Both the position numbers and the translations under genes were made by a program. Positions 8,157 to 16,702 of a stretch of 64,000 nt of DNA are shown here, one piece after another; the stretch's first letter is position 1, and each line of letters opens with the position of its first letter. The notes beneath the pieces were generated by a model. That model made no database searches and was not told the DNA's origin. It worked only from the letters and a program-made list of their open reading frames with translations. The DNA comes from Limiplasma sp034927815 (GTDB lineage: Bacteria > Bacillota > Clostridia > Christensenellales > Aristaeellaceae), in the NCBI GenBank assembly GCA_034927815.1, contig JAYFPK010000017.1, positions 1 through 64,000 on the forward strand, given 5' to 3'.

Positions 8157-10187
8157 TCATCCCTCCTCTTGCACGGACGCCCTCTCCCCCGTGGCCTCCA
8201 CAAAATACCATTTGCCCCGGTGGCAAAGGCGAAGCGCAATGCGGTGAATCCCCGGGGGCAGCTTGGGCTCCACTATCAGCTTGCCCTCCTGGGCCCACAC
8301 CCCCAGCGCACCAAACACAATGGCCTGCCAGGACGCTCCCAGGGCTGCCATGTGAATGCCCTCGTGGCCCGTGTTCCCCATCACGTCCCGCAGGTCCAGG
8401 TACACGGCCTTGCGCAGGTACTCCCGGGCCTTGTCCCAGAGCCCCAGGCGCATGGCCAGCTGGGCGTGCACCCCAAAGCTCAGGGTGGAATCGTGAAGGG
8501 TGATGGGCTCGTACTCCTCAAACACGTTGCGCTTTTGCCCCTGGGTGAACTCCTGGGGAAAGAGCGTCATCAGCAGCACCAAATCCGCCTGCTTGATGGC
8601 CCGGTAGCGCTGCATCCGGTCGAAACAAACGCTTTTGTAGGAGGGCAAATCCTCGTTTTTCCCAAAGGGCGGCAGGCGGTTTAAGGTTTCATCCTGCAAA
8701 AACAGCTCCCGCCGGGGGTCGTAGAGAAGGGTCACGCGCTGCTGCGCCGCCTCCATCCGCTCCCGCTCCCAGGGCTCCAGGCCGCCCTGGGCGATAGCCA
8801 GTCGAAGGTTGTTCCGGGCCAGGTAGTTGGTGTAGGTGTTGTTGATGGCCGCGCCGCAGTACTCGTCCGGCCCCTTGACAAAGAAGGAGCTGTACCGGTC
8901 CTCCCCGGGCTCATAGGTCAGGCGGGAGAGCCAGTAGCGGGCCGTCTCCCGGTACAGCCCGGCGGCGTGATCCCTGGCAAAGGCCTCGTCCCCGGTCACC
9001 TCCCCATACCGCTGGAGGGCATAGGCCACGTCCGCCGTAATGTGCACCTCGCAAAGCCCGATGTCCCAGCTCTCGCATTGCTCCTCTCCGGTATCGGAGC
9101 ACATCCAGGGGAAGCGAGCACCCTCCAGGTTTTGCTTCTGTGCCAGGGCCCGAGCGTCGGGCAGGCGGTCCACACGGTAAAGCAGCAGGTTTTTCGCCGC
9201 CTGGGGCCGGGTCCACAGGTAGAAGGGCAGCAGGAAAATATCCGTATCCCAGAAGGTATTGCCCTTGTAGCGGCCATGGGTCAAGCCCCGGGCCCCGATG
9301 GAGACCCGCCGGTCCCCGGAGGCGTTGTTGCACAAGAGCTGAAAGATGTTGTAGCGAAGGGCTCCCTGTAACTCCGGGTCCTCCGCCTCCACCTGAATAT
9401 CGCAGTCATGCCACAGGGCGGCCCAGGCCTCGGCGCTGGCCTGCCAGGGATTTTCCGGAGGCGTGGCGGGCCCCTCCTCCCCCACCCAAATCCGGACCTG
9501 CTTTTCCACCGTCACGCTTTCCCCGGCTTGCAGAAAGACCCTAAGGACCGTCGCGGCCCTCTCCCCCTGAATACAGCTTTCCCGCTCCATCTCCCGGTCC
9601 CACAGCAGCCGCCAGGCCAGCGTCACCGGCCTGCGCTCCGCCAGGGTGCGGAGCCTCATCCGTTCCTGGGTGAGCTCCTCCAGCTCCAGAAGCTGGACCA
9701 GCTCCGTGGCGGCCACCGTCTGGTCGTCATGCACGGGCAGGTTGCGCACCAAGGCGTCCGCCACCGCCTCCAGGGTATAGGCTCCTGCGCGTTTGGCCGT
9801 AAGGGTGAGCCTTTGCAACAGCAGCTCCTCGTCCGCCATGCAGGCCGTGCGCTCCATCCGAAGGCTGGCCCCGGGGGTTTCCCAGGTGTGGGTCAGCACG
9901 CCGGTTTGCATGTCCAGCTCCTGGTATACCTGAGCGTCAGGCTCCTCCCCCAGGGGGCGGAGGGTCAGCACGTCGGGAAGCTGTACCATGTCGGTGATGC
10001 CGGGCTTGATGGCGCTGAAAAAACCCGCCCGAAAGACGGCATGCTCCTGGGGGGCCTCCTTGCTCCCAAAGCCGCCAAAGCCCCGAACCCCAAGCCTTCC
10101 ATTGCCCAGGAAAAAGACCGTCTCGCTGAAATCATCCACTACGGACGTACGGGCAATCCGCCAGGGCTTGATCTCAACGCCATTCAT
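8157..10187 (-). CDS. Glycoside hydrolase family 65 protein (disaccharide phosphorylase-like)
   Basis: A 676-residue cytosolic enzyme. It shows the GH65 barrel motifs GNTFWDTDIFLLPFYLW near residue 325 and KGPDEYCGAAINNTYTNYLA near residue 450; the Glu of the GPDEY motif is the catalytic acid in this family. GH65 members are mainly inverting phosphorylases of maltose, trehalose, kojibiose or nigerose. It is slightly shorter than the usual 750-residue form. Its start overlaps the GH31 stop by 4 bases (ATGA). With GH31 it would split imported alpha-glucosides. Confidence 0.9.
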   Translation of the reverse strand: MNGVEIKPWRIARTSVVDDFSETVFFLGNGRLGVRGFGGFGSKEAPQEHAVFRAGFFSAIKPGITDMVQLPDVLTLRPLGEEPDAQVYQELDMQTGVLTHTWETPGASLRMERTACMADEELLLQRLTLTAKRAGAYTLEAVADALVRNLPVHDDQTVAATELVQLLELEELTQERMRLRTLAERRPVTLAWRLLWDREMERESCIQGERAATVLRVFLQAGESVTVEKQVRIWVGEEGPATPPENPWQASAEAWAALWHDCDIQVEAEDPELQGALRYNIFQLLCNNASGDRRVSIGARGLTHGRYKGNTFWDTDIFLLPFYLWTRPQAAKNLLLYRVDRLPDARALAQKQNLEGARFPWMCSDTGEEQCESWDIGLCEVHITADVAYALQRYGEVTGDEAFARDHAAGLYRETARYWLSRLTYEPGEDRYSSFFVKGPDEYCGAAINNTYTNYLARNNLRLAIAQGGLEPWERERMEAAQQRVTLLYDPRRELFLQDETLNRLPPFGKNEDLPSYKSVCFDRMQRYRAIKQADLVLLMTLFPQEFTQGQKRNVFEEYEPITLHDSTLSFGVHAQLAMRLGLWDKAREYLRKAVYLDLRDVMGNTGHEGIHMAALGASWQAIVFGALGVWAQEGKLIVEPKLPPGIHRIALRLCHRGKWYFVEATGERASVQEEG

Positions 10188-12394
10188 AGGGTCCTCTCCT
10201 TTTGAAACACCGGAATCCTGTCCAGGGGGCATTCCGCCCACACCTCGCAAGGGCCCGCATGGGTTTCTCCGGTGAAATAGTTCCGCCACTGGCCCTGGGG
10301 CAGATAGACCGCCCGTCCCGTTTCTCCGGGCCGCACCATGGGGGCCGCCAACAGCTCCCGCCCCAGCATGTACTCGTCATGAGTCCTCCAGGCCCGCTCC
10401 TCCTGGGGGAAATCCAGGCACAGGTGCGCCATCATGGGGCGGTATTCCCGGACGCAGGCCTGGGCCTCCCTCCAGAGATAGGGGCGCAGGCTTTCCCGCA
10501 GCCGCGCGAAGGCGCAGGCGGTTTCCAGCACCTGGGGATCGTTCAGCCTTTCCGCCAGGTTCCAGGGGCTTCGTTCATTGTTGTACCCTTCCCCCATGCC
10601 TCCGGCAAACTGACCGGCCCTGGGCTCGGAATGCCATTGCATGATAGGGCTGAAACAGCCCATGGCGGTGGCCCGCAGGTACAGCTCCGCCTCGGGCAGA
10701 GGACCCGCGAAGCCACCGATGTCAAAGCTCCAAAACAGGATGCCGGACAGTCCCGCCGAAAGGCCCGCCCTCAGCTGCGCCTGGAACTCGCTCCATTCGC
10801 TTTGTTGATCCCCGGCCCAATGAACGGGCTGGGCCTGGGCCCCGGTGTACCCGGCCCGGCTGAAGGTCACGCCCTTCACCCCATTTTCCCGCAGAAAGTC
10901 ATGGTACGCGCCTACGTATTGCCCCGGATAGCGGTTGTGGGCGGCGAGGCCGCGGCTGCCGTCCGCCAGCCGCGCCGCTTTTTCAAAGAGGAACTCTCCT
11001 CCGTCGGTCTTGAAGCCCTCCACCCCCATGTCCAGCAGGTACTTCCGCTTCCCAAACCACCAGCGTACCGCCTGGGGGTTGGTGAAGTCCGGCAAAAGGC
11101 TGTGGTGAAACCACCGTTCTGTGATTCGGTAAGGGCTTCCGTCCCCGCTGCGCACCACGTATCCCCGCCGGACCGCCTCCCGGGTATCCTCCTCCAGCGC
11201 CTCTCCCGGAGCCCCGTCCCACTCATGCTTGATTACGGGAATCTGCCACAGCACCAAATGCAGCCCCGCCTCCCGAATCCGCCGCACCGTATCCTGGGGA
11301 TCGCTCCAATGCTCCGGATGCCAGAGATAGAAGGTGCGCTCATCGCTCCATTGCTCCAGCACCATGACGCTGGCGGGGTATTCGTACCGCTTCAGGGCTT
11401 CAAGCGCCGCTTCCACGTCCCCGTCGCAATGCCAGCCGTGGGCGCTGATCCAAAGGCCAAAGGCCCATTGGGGCGGCAGCGCGGGCTCCCCCGTCAGGCG
11501 CAGGAAATTCCCAAGAACCTCCTTGGGCTCGCCCGGCAGCAGGCGATCCCGGGTGAGGAGATCCCCCGCCGTTTCCTGGGCGAGGACCACGGGGTCCCCA
11601 AAGCGGACCTCCACGGGGATGTCGCTCTGCCTATACCAGCCAAAGCCTTGCTCCGTCAGAAAAAACGGGATGGGCAGATAGGTCTGTTCCCCTTGATGGG
11701 TGAACTTCTCCACCACGCGGCCATTGCTGCCCAGGCCGGACTGGTCCACGGCGTCAAACCGCTCCCCGGTTCCCAAAAAGCGCTTGGCGGTCATGGACAT
11801 CTCCAGCGTGACCTTGCGCACAACGCCCTGGGCGTTGCGAAGCAAGCGGTATCTTTTAGCGGTGACCATCGGTTCGCTTAACCGTTTCAGCTCCCAAAGA
11901 GCCCCCTCCTGGGCGGTCCACTCAAAACCGCCCTCCAGCGGAACACGGCCCTGGGCGCAGGGAACCCCGCCAGCGGGCTTTTGCTCCAAGGTGAGGGCGC
12001 CATCCTGGGCCAGGGTGAGCGTCAAATCCTGGGCCAAGGCCATCTCCAGGCCCTCCCCGGTCTGGTATAACCCTTGGGCCCCGGTGACGGTTTCCTCCCG
12101 CAGCACCTCAAAGGAGTACAGCGCCGTGCGTTCCTCCCCGGCCTGGATGCGGTAGGCCACGCTTTGGGGCCGGTCAAAGGAGCCCAGGGCAAAGGAGAAG
12201 AAACGCTCCCTTTCCTGCCGGGCCTCCAGCGTCCGCTCCTCTCCCCCGGCTTGCAAAACCAAGGAAGGGACCGCTTCTAAGCCATCCACGCGGCAATACA
12301 CCTTCACCGCTTCCCCCGCCAAGGGAAGCTCCGGGACCCTGGCAAAGCCTGAAACCTCGAACGGGACCGGCTCTTCCCCCAGATGCTTGATCAT
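10184..12394 (-). CDS. Glycoside hydrolase family 31 alpha-glycosidase
   Basis: A 736-residue cytosolic retaining glycosidase. The nucleophile region is MGVEGFKTDGGEFLFE and the acid/base region is HWAGDQQSEW, both typical of GH31. The enzyme removes alpha-glucosyl or alpha-xylosyl residues; alpha-glucosidase is the likelier role next to GH65. The ATG at 12394 has GGAGG nine bases upstream. A LacI-type operator lies at 12414-12427, and a 14-base copy of the lacI operator sits inside the coding region at 11877-11890. Confidence 0.93.
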   Translation of the reverse strand: MIKHLGEEPVPFEVSGFARVPELPLAGEAVKVYCRVDGLEAVPSLVLQAGGEERTLEARQERERFFSFALGSFDRPQSVAYRIQAGEERTALYSFEVLREETVTGAQGLYQTGEGLEMALAQDLTLTLAQDGALTLEQKPAGGVPCAQGRVPLEGGFEWTAQEGALWELKRLSEPMVTAKRYRLLRNAQGVVRKVTLEMSMTAKRFLGTGERFDAVDQSGLGSNGRVVEKFTHQGEQTYLPIPFFLTEQGFGWYRQSDIPVEVRFGDPVVLAQETAGDLLTRDRLLPGEPKEVLGNFLRLTGEPALPPQWAFGLWISAHGWHCDGDVEAALEALKRYEYPASVMVLEQWSDERTFYLWHPEHWSDPQDTVRRIREAGLHLVLWQIPVIKHEWDGAPGEALEEDTREAVRRGYVVRSGDGSPYRITERWFHHSLLPDFTNPQAVRWWFGKRKYLLDMGVEGFKTDGGEFLFEKAARLADGSRGLAAHNRYPGQYVGAYHDFLRENGVKGVTFSRAGYTGAQAQPVHWAGDQQSEWSEFQAQLRAGLSAGLSGILFWSFDIGGFAGPLPEAELYLRATAMGCFSPIMQWHSEPRAGQFAGGMGEGYNNERSPWNLAERLNDPQVLETACAFARLRESLRPYLWREAQACVREYRPMMAHLCLDFPQEERAWRTHDEYMLGRELLAAPMVRPGETGRAVYLPQGQWRNYFTGETHAGPCEVWAECPLDRIPVFQKERTL
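11877..11890. promoter_or_regulatory. Copy of the LacI-type operator inside GH31
   Basis: The 14 bases CTTAACCGTTTCAG are identical to the operator overlapping the lacI transcription start (13519-13532). The element is intragenic, so a downstream operator or roadblock role is only inferred. Confidence 0.4.
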
Positions 12395-12413
12395 GCCCCT
12401 CGCCCTCCGTTTG

Positions 12414-12427
12414 CCTAAACGTTTCAG
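12414..12427. promoter_or_regulatory. LacI-type operator before GH31
   Basis: CCTAAACGTTTCAG is a CG-centred imperfect palindrome in the 52-base gap between the lacI stop and the GH31 start. It resembles the operator at the lacI promoter, which suggests regulation by the adjacent LacI protein. Confidence 0.6.
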
Positions 12428-12446
12428 TTGCCATAACCCATGGTTG

Positions 12447-13469
12447 TCATCCCACCGGCCCAACGGAATCCCGGAGCACCAGGCTGACGGGCAGAATGCG
12501 CTCCTGCTTTTCCTTTTGCCCCTCCAGCGCGTCCAGAATAAGCTGGACCGCGTGGCGGCCTTTGGCGGAAATATCCTGCCGGATGGTGGTGAGGGAAGGA
12601 TCGCATACCCGGGCGATATCCAGGTCGTCAAAGCCCACGATGGAGAAATCCTCCGGCACGCGCTTGCCCAGCCTGCGCAAGCCCTTCACAAGGCCCGCCC
12701 CCAGAATGTCCGCCGCGGCGAAGGCGGCGGTCTCCCCGTTGCCCCGGCGCGCCATTTCCCCGGCTACGGAGAGGGCAAAATCAAACCCTACCGTGCCAAA
12801 GTACAGGTGCTGCTCGCTCATGGGCAGCCCCGCCTCGTTCAGCGCGTCCATATACCCCAAAAAGCGCTTTTGCATGACCCCTTGCTCGCTGACGGCGCCC
12901 GACACAAAGGCGATGTGCCGGTGCCCCTGCCGAATCAGGTATTGGGTGGCCATTTGACCCCCCAGGCGGTCGTCGATTCCAATGGTGTGGAACACCGGGT
13001 CCTTCACATAGGTATCCACCAGCACCACGGGCACGGAGAGCTGGTGGAGCTCATCCAGGCTGTGGGTGGGATAGGAGCCCACGATGATGATGCCGTCCAC
13101 GCCCCGGTTGCGGGCGATGCTGCTGTAGCTCTGGTCGGACTGGGGGCCGGAAAGCAGCAGGTGGTAGCCGTGCTTGCGGGCCGTATACTCCACGGAGGAA
13201 AGCAGTTCCCCGTAGAAGGGATTGGAAAACATGAATTCCTTCCCGGGCTCCGTCTGGGGAATCACCACGCCGATCAGGTTGGTTTTCCGGCTGCTGAGGC
13301 TGCGGGCGTTCAAATTGGGCACATAGTTGAGCTTCGCCACAGCGCTCATCACCCGCTCGGTGGTTTCGGCGCTGATGGTCTCGGAGGCCTTCTGGTTGAG
13401 CACATAGCTCACGGTGGTGGTGGAAACGCCCGCCTCCTTGGCTACGTCCTTGATGCCAACGCGCTTCAC
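12447..13469 (-). CDS. LacI-family transcriptional regulator of the alpha-glucoside operon
   Basis: A 340-residue repressor. The N-terminal HTH reads VGIKDVAKEAGVSTTTVSYVLN, followed by the hinge NARSLSSRKTNLIGVV and a periplasmic-binding-protein-like sugar domain ending in the family's GFDDLDIARVCDPSLTTIRQD block. The GTG at 13469 is preferred because GGAGGTGAGG lies just before it and the HTH begins at once. It is the first gene of the operon and probably autoregulated, since an operator overlaps its own start site. Confidence 0.92.
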   Translation of the reverse strand: MKRVGIKDVAKEAGVSTTTVSYVLNQKASETISAETTERVMSAVAKLNYVPNLNARSLSSRKTNLIGVVIPQTEPGKEFMFSNPFYGELLSSVEYTARKHGYHLLLSGPQSDQSYSSIARNRGVDGIIIVGSYPTHSLDELHQLSVPVVLVDTYVKDPVFHTIGIDDRLGGQMATQYLIRQGHRHIAFVSGAVSEQGVMQKRFLGYMDALNEAGLPMSEQHLYFGTVGFDFALSVAGEMARRGNGETAAFAAADILGAGLVKGLRRLGKRVPEDFSIVGFDDLDIARVCDPSLTTIRQDISAKGRHAVQLILDALEGQKEKQERILPVSLVLRDSVGPVG

Positions 13470-13518
13470 ACCCTCACCTCCGTTCCCGCTTTGCTGGAAA
13501 TCCCAGGGCACACATTCA

Positions 13519-13568
13519 CTTAACCGTTTCAGTGACTTTATTATACATGCGGGAAAGCGGCTTGTCAA
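13519..13568 (-). promoter_or_regulatory. Consensus promoter and operator of the alpha-glucoside operon
   Basis: On the minus strand TTGACA (13563-13568) and TATAAT (13540-13545) are spaced by 17 bases, a perfect sigma-A promoter. The operator CTGAAACGGTTAAG (13519-13532) covers the expected start site. This fits repression of the whole lacI-to-glycosidase operon. Confidence 0.88.
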
Positions 13569-13613
13569 GCCCCTTTCAAATTCTCTTTCCGCGCTTCCCC
13601 ATTATCCTTACGC

Positions 13614-13680
13614 GCCCGGCGGTCCTGCGCCGGGCAATGCGATTCGCAGCATGGACATGAGCTGCGCGTAGTGGTAAAAT
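13614..13680 (+). promoter_or_regulatory. Hairpin and promoter before the C69 dipeptidase
   Basis: A perfect 8-base stem (GCCCGGCG with CGCCGGGC, 13614-13635) has no T-run on either strand. It is followed by TGGACA (13652-13657), a 17-base spacer and TAAAAT (13675-13680), a good rightward promoter for the peptidase gene. Confidence 0.6.
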
Positions 13681-13727
13681 CATGAGAATCCATCATATAT
13701 TATGAAATATGAAAGAGGTGTTTCACA

Positions 13728-15176
13728 ATGACGAGGATTCCGGCTGCCCTCTTGTTGATTGTATTCTTGGCGGCGCCTTTGTCCGCAGGCGCATGCACAA
13801 CGGTCATTGTGGGCCGGGACGCCAGCGCGGACGGTTCGCTGATCTACGGGCGGACTGTGGACGGCGAAGGGTTTGAAACCACGCAGATCGTAACCGTGCC
13901 GGCGCAAACCCTCAGCGAGCCCTACCGGTTTGTCAGCCGGCATAACGGCCTTACCCTCGAACTGCCCGCCGAAAGCTGCCAGTATGTGATGACCCCCGCC
14001 GCCCCCAGCATGGGCGTAGGCGTGTGGGCGGAAAGCGCGCTCAACGAACATGGCGTCTCCATCTCCGCCACGGAAAGCATCTACGGCGGCCCGGAACTTT
14101 TGCAGTATGACCCTTATGTCCCAAACGGGGTATCGGAGGAATCCATTGCCACTTTGGTAATCCCCTATGTGAAAACGGCCCGGGAAGGCGTCGCCCGCCT
14201 GGGCTCCATCGTAACGGAGCACGGCAGCGCGGAGGGCTGCGGCGTTATCATCGCCGATGAAACGCAAGCCTGGTATATGGAGATCTATTCCGGCCATCAT
14301 TGGCTGGCCGTGAGAGCGCCGGACGATCAGGCGGCGGTGATTGCCAACGACGCGATGATCGGCTGCGCGGATATTGACGATACCGAGAATGTGCTTGCCT
14401 CGCCGGACTTCTGGCAGCTTGCCCAGGAAAACGGCTTCCTGGTGGAGGTGAACGCAAAACCCCACGCCGCGCTGACCTACGGCCAGCCGCACCGGGATTA
14501 CAGCCAAATCCGCGTTTGGGCCGGACAGCGGTACTTTGTCCCCTCCCAGGCGCAAAGGTACGACGTTACCCATACCTACGAGCTGTTCTTTACGCCCGAT
14601 CGGCCCATTGAGCTGCAGGACGTCATGGAGCTGACCCGGTACCGCTTCGAGGATACCCTCTACAATGCCAACGAGCACAACCAGTGGCGGCCCATCGGCA
14701 TCAACCGCGCCCTTTTGGTGCACCTGTTCTGGTACCGGCCCAAGCTGCCCACCGTATCCTGGGTGGCGCTGGCCAATTCCGAGTTCAGCGTGTTTCTGCC
14801 GATGTACGGCAATTTGACTTCCACGCCTGCGGCGTATACCTATGATTGCAACACCTACGATGAAAACAGCGCCTATTCGGTCTACCGCTGGCTCAGCACC
14901 CTGGCTTCCCTGGACCGTACCAACTGGGGCTACCCCGTCCGCATGCATTGGCGGGCCATGGAAAAAGAGCTGATTGCCAACATGGCGGCAATGGACGAGG
15001 CCTACATCGCTTCCGGGTACGACGGCGGCGTGGCGGCGCGGCTGTTTTCGGATATCGCACAGCGCGCGCTCCAGGATGCCAGGGACTTGACCAACGCCCT
15101 CATCCCCAAGATCATCAGTTGGAACATAGAGGGCATGGGCGCGTCCTCCATGCACGACGACCTCGGCAAAAATTAA
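13728..15176 (+). CDS. Secreted C69-family dipeptidase
   Basis: A 482-residue Ntn-hydrolase of the PepD/dipeptidase A family. A signal peptide of about 22 residues ends just before Cys-Thr-Thr (SAGACTTVIVGRDAS); that cysteine would become the N-terminal nucleophile after processing. Other family blocks are DGSLIYGRTVDG and the N-rich GVSISATES region. It would cleave dipeptides outside the membrane. AAAGAGGTG precedes the ATG. A very long minus-strand frame over the same DNA is a shadow. Confidence 0.9.
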   Translation: MTRIPAALLLIVFLAAPLSAGACTTVIVGRDASADGSLIYGRTVDGEGFETTQIVTVPAQTLSEPYRFVSRHNGLTLELPAESCQYVMTPAAPSMGVGVWAESALNEHGVSISATESIYGGPELLQYDPYVPNGVSEESIATLVIPYVKTAREGVARLGSIVTEHGSAEGCGVIIADETQAWYMEIYSGHHWLAVRAPDDQAAVIANDAMIGCADIDDTENVLASPDFWQLAQENGFLVEVNAKPHAALTYGQPHRDYSQIRVWAGQRYFVPSQAQRYDVTHTYELFFTPDRPIELQDVMELTRYRFEDTLYNANEHNQWRPIGINRALLVHLFWYRPKLPTVSWVALANSEFSVFLPMYGNLTSTPAAYTYDCNTYDENSAYSVYRWLSTLASLDRTNWGYPVRMHWRAMEKELIANMAAMDEAYIASGYDGGVAARLFSDIAQRALQDARDLTNALIPKIISWNIEGMGASSMHDDLGKN

Positions 15177-15510
15177 GGGAAGGCCGTCATCGCGCGCCGC
15201 AGGGCCCGGCAGCGGCTTGCCCCTGGGCCTGCCCCAGGTATCCCAGGTATCCTTTGGAAGCTTCAGGGGAGGAAAGCGCAGGCGGGCGGGGCGCACGAGC
15301 CCCTGGCGTTGCAATCAACCGGGGCACGCCGTTGCTTTCATGGTTTTTCTTCTATCAGCCGCCGGTACGCCTAGCATCTCCAGCCCTTCACAAAGCCCCG
15401 GCCGATTCAGGCTTCCTCACCGGCCGTGGGCTTCCTTGTGTCAATAGCTATGCCTGAATCCTGTAAGCGCCGCCGGAAAGCGGGCCGCAACGCAGCCATG
15501 CCAACGGGCG
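15177..15510. other. Gene-free interval, 334 bases
   Basis: No gene is supported. At 15199-15232 a GC-rich inverted repeat (GCAGG-GCCC with GGGC-CTGC) could fold, and two tandem copies of CCCAGGTAT follow it. There is no T-run, so I do not call a terminator. Confidence 0.5.
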
Positions 15511-16287
15511 CTACTCCACAACCGGGTAGCCCTCCGGCAGGGTGAGCACCCCCGTATGAACATAATCCAGCTTCCCAACGTGGTCGTAGCGGACAATCTC
15601 ATAGGAATTGAGAAGCGCATTGCCTTCCCTGGCCATGAGCACATAGCACTTTCCGTTTTCGTACACCACAACCTGATCACCGTAATCCCTGGCGACAAAG
15701 TAATCCTCGCGGTTCATCTGCGTGGCGGCGGCGTGCTCCATCACCGCCCCGGACAATACATACATCACAGCGATGGTCACGGCCACATAGCCGATGCCCA
15801 GCGCCACGCGGCCGTTTTTCTTCTCCGGCGCGTCCTCCCCTTGGCGGTAGCTCGCCCACTTTGCGCGCAGCCCCTTTTGGCCCTTGCCGCGGGCCAGCGT
15901 CTTTCCCAGCGCCTCCGCCCACTCAAAGAGCATAATACCCAGCAGAATCCAGTTTTGCGCCTCAAACCGGTTGCGCAGCAGCACGGAAAACACAACGAAG
16001 GTAACCATCAGCATGGAGAAGCGCCATAAGCGCGTCAGCTCGGCGTCCTGGATCATTCTTCCGGCTGCCAAGCCGAAGGCCGGAATCATCAACACCGGCC
16101 AGAAGCTATAGATCAGATCGATCAGCGTCGCAATGATGCCCGGCGCGTCAATTTCGATGAGCCCATCCGGCAAAGCATAGGCGGCCAGCGATCCATTCAG
16201 GTACAAATAGGTCAGATAATAAGCGATGCCGGTTAAAAAAGCCAAAATGATTCCGTTCTCCAGAAGCTTTGTCCAATACTCCTTCAA
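15511..16287 (-). CDS. Hypothetical integral membrane protein
   Basis: A 258-residue protein I do not recognise. Hydrophobic helices lie at about residues 12-30, 48-75, 88-105, 112-125 and 165-185. A basic Lys/Arg/Gly-rich cytoplasmic loop (about 128-160) separates the fourth and fifth. The C-terminal 65 residues are soluble, rich in Tyr and Val, and probably extracytoplasmic. A leftward promoter sits 75 bases upstream, so it is transcribed alone. Confidence 0.7.
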   Translation of the reverse strand: MKEYWTKLLENGIILAFLTGIAYYLTYLYLNGSLAAYALPDGLIEIDAPGIIATLIDLIYSFWPVLMIPAFGLAAGRMIQDAELTRLWRFSMLMVTFVVFSVLLRNRFEAQNWILLGIMLFEWAEALGKTLARGKGQKGLRAKWASYRQGEDAPEKKNGRVALGIGYVAVTIAVMYVLSGAVMEHAAATQMNREDYFVARDYGDQVVVYENGKCYVLMAREGNALLNSYEIVRYDHVGKLDYVHTGVLTLPEGYPVVE

Positions 16288-16361
16288 AGGCTGTCCCTCC
16301 TTGCGCTGGTGTGGATGGCCGTGAATCTCATTGGATATTCATTCCTATATAAACTGCCTTT

Positions 16362-16391
16362 ACTATACGCCGATCCCCTCCCCATCGTCAA
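16362..16391 (-). promoter_or_regulatory. Promoter of the membrane-protein gene
   Basis: On the minus strand TTGACG (16386-16391) and TATAGT (16362-16367) are 18 bases apart, placed correctly for the gene starting at 16287. Confidence 0.6.
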
Positions 16392-16574
16392 GAAGCAGCT
16401 TTGCCGCCCGCTCCCGCGCCGCGCAAGCACGCCTATGGGCCATACCGCCCATCCGGTGCGTTTTTCCCCACGCCATCGATGATTGCCCTTCACTCCCAGC
16501 GCCCGCCATCACCAACTCCCTGTGAAGCCTCCGCCTACCTGTCCCCCCTCCCGCCGTTTACACTCCGAGCGCGC

Positions 16575-16617
16575 AAAAAGCCGCCCATGCCATTTTCATC
16601 AAAACAGCATGGGCGGC
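16575..16617 (-). terminator. Rho-independent terminator of the FAD-oxidoreductase operon
   Basis: An 11-base perfect stem (GCCGCCCATGC with GCATGGGCGGC) is followed on the minus strand by TTTTT. It lies 86 bases past the stop of the last gene of the leftward operon. Confidence 0.88.
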
Positions 16618-16702
16618 CAAATTGGTTTTCATATAGAATGCAGATGGCATAGGGTTTGCAAATGCGCCCGGCTGCCGAAGAAGCCTGCCGCCTGCCCCGC
16701 TT

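Noticed and set aside
13680..15314. 544-residue minus-strand frame opposite the C69 dipeptidase
   Set aside because: The plus strand encodes a clear Ntn-hydrolase with signal peptide and promoter. The minus frame is a GC-driven shadow.
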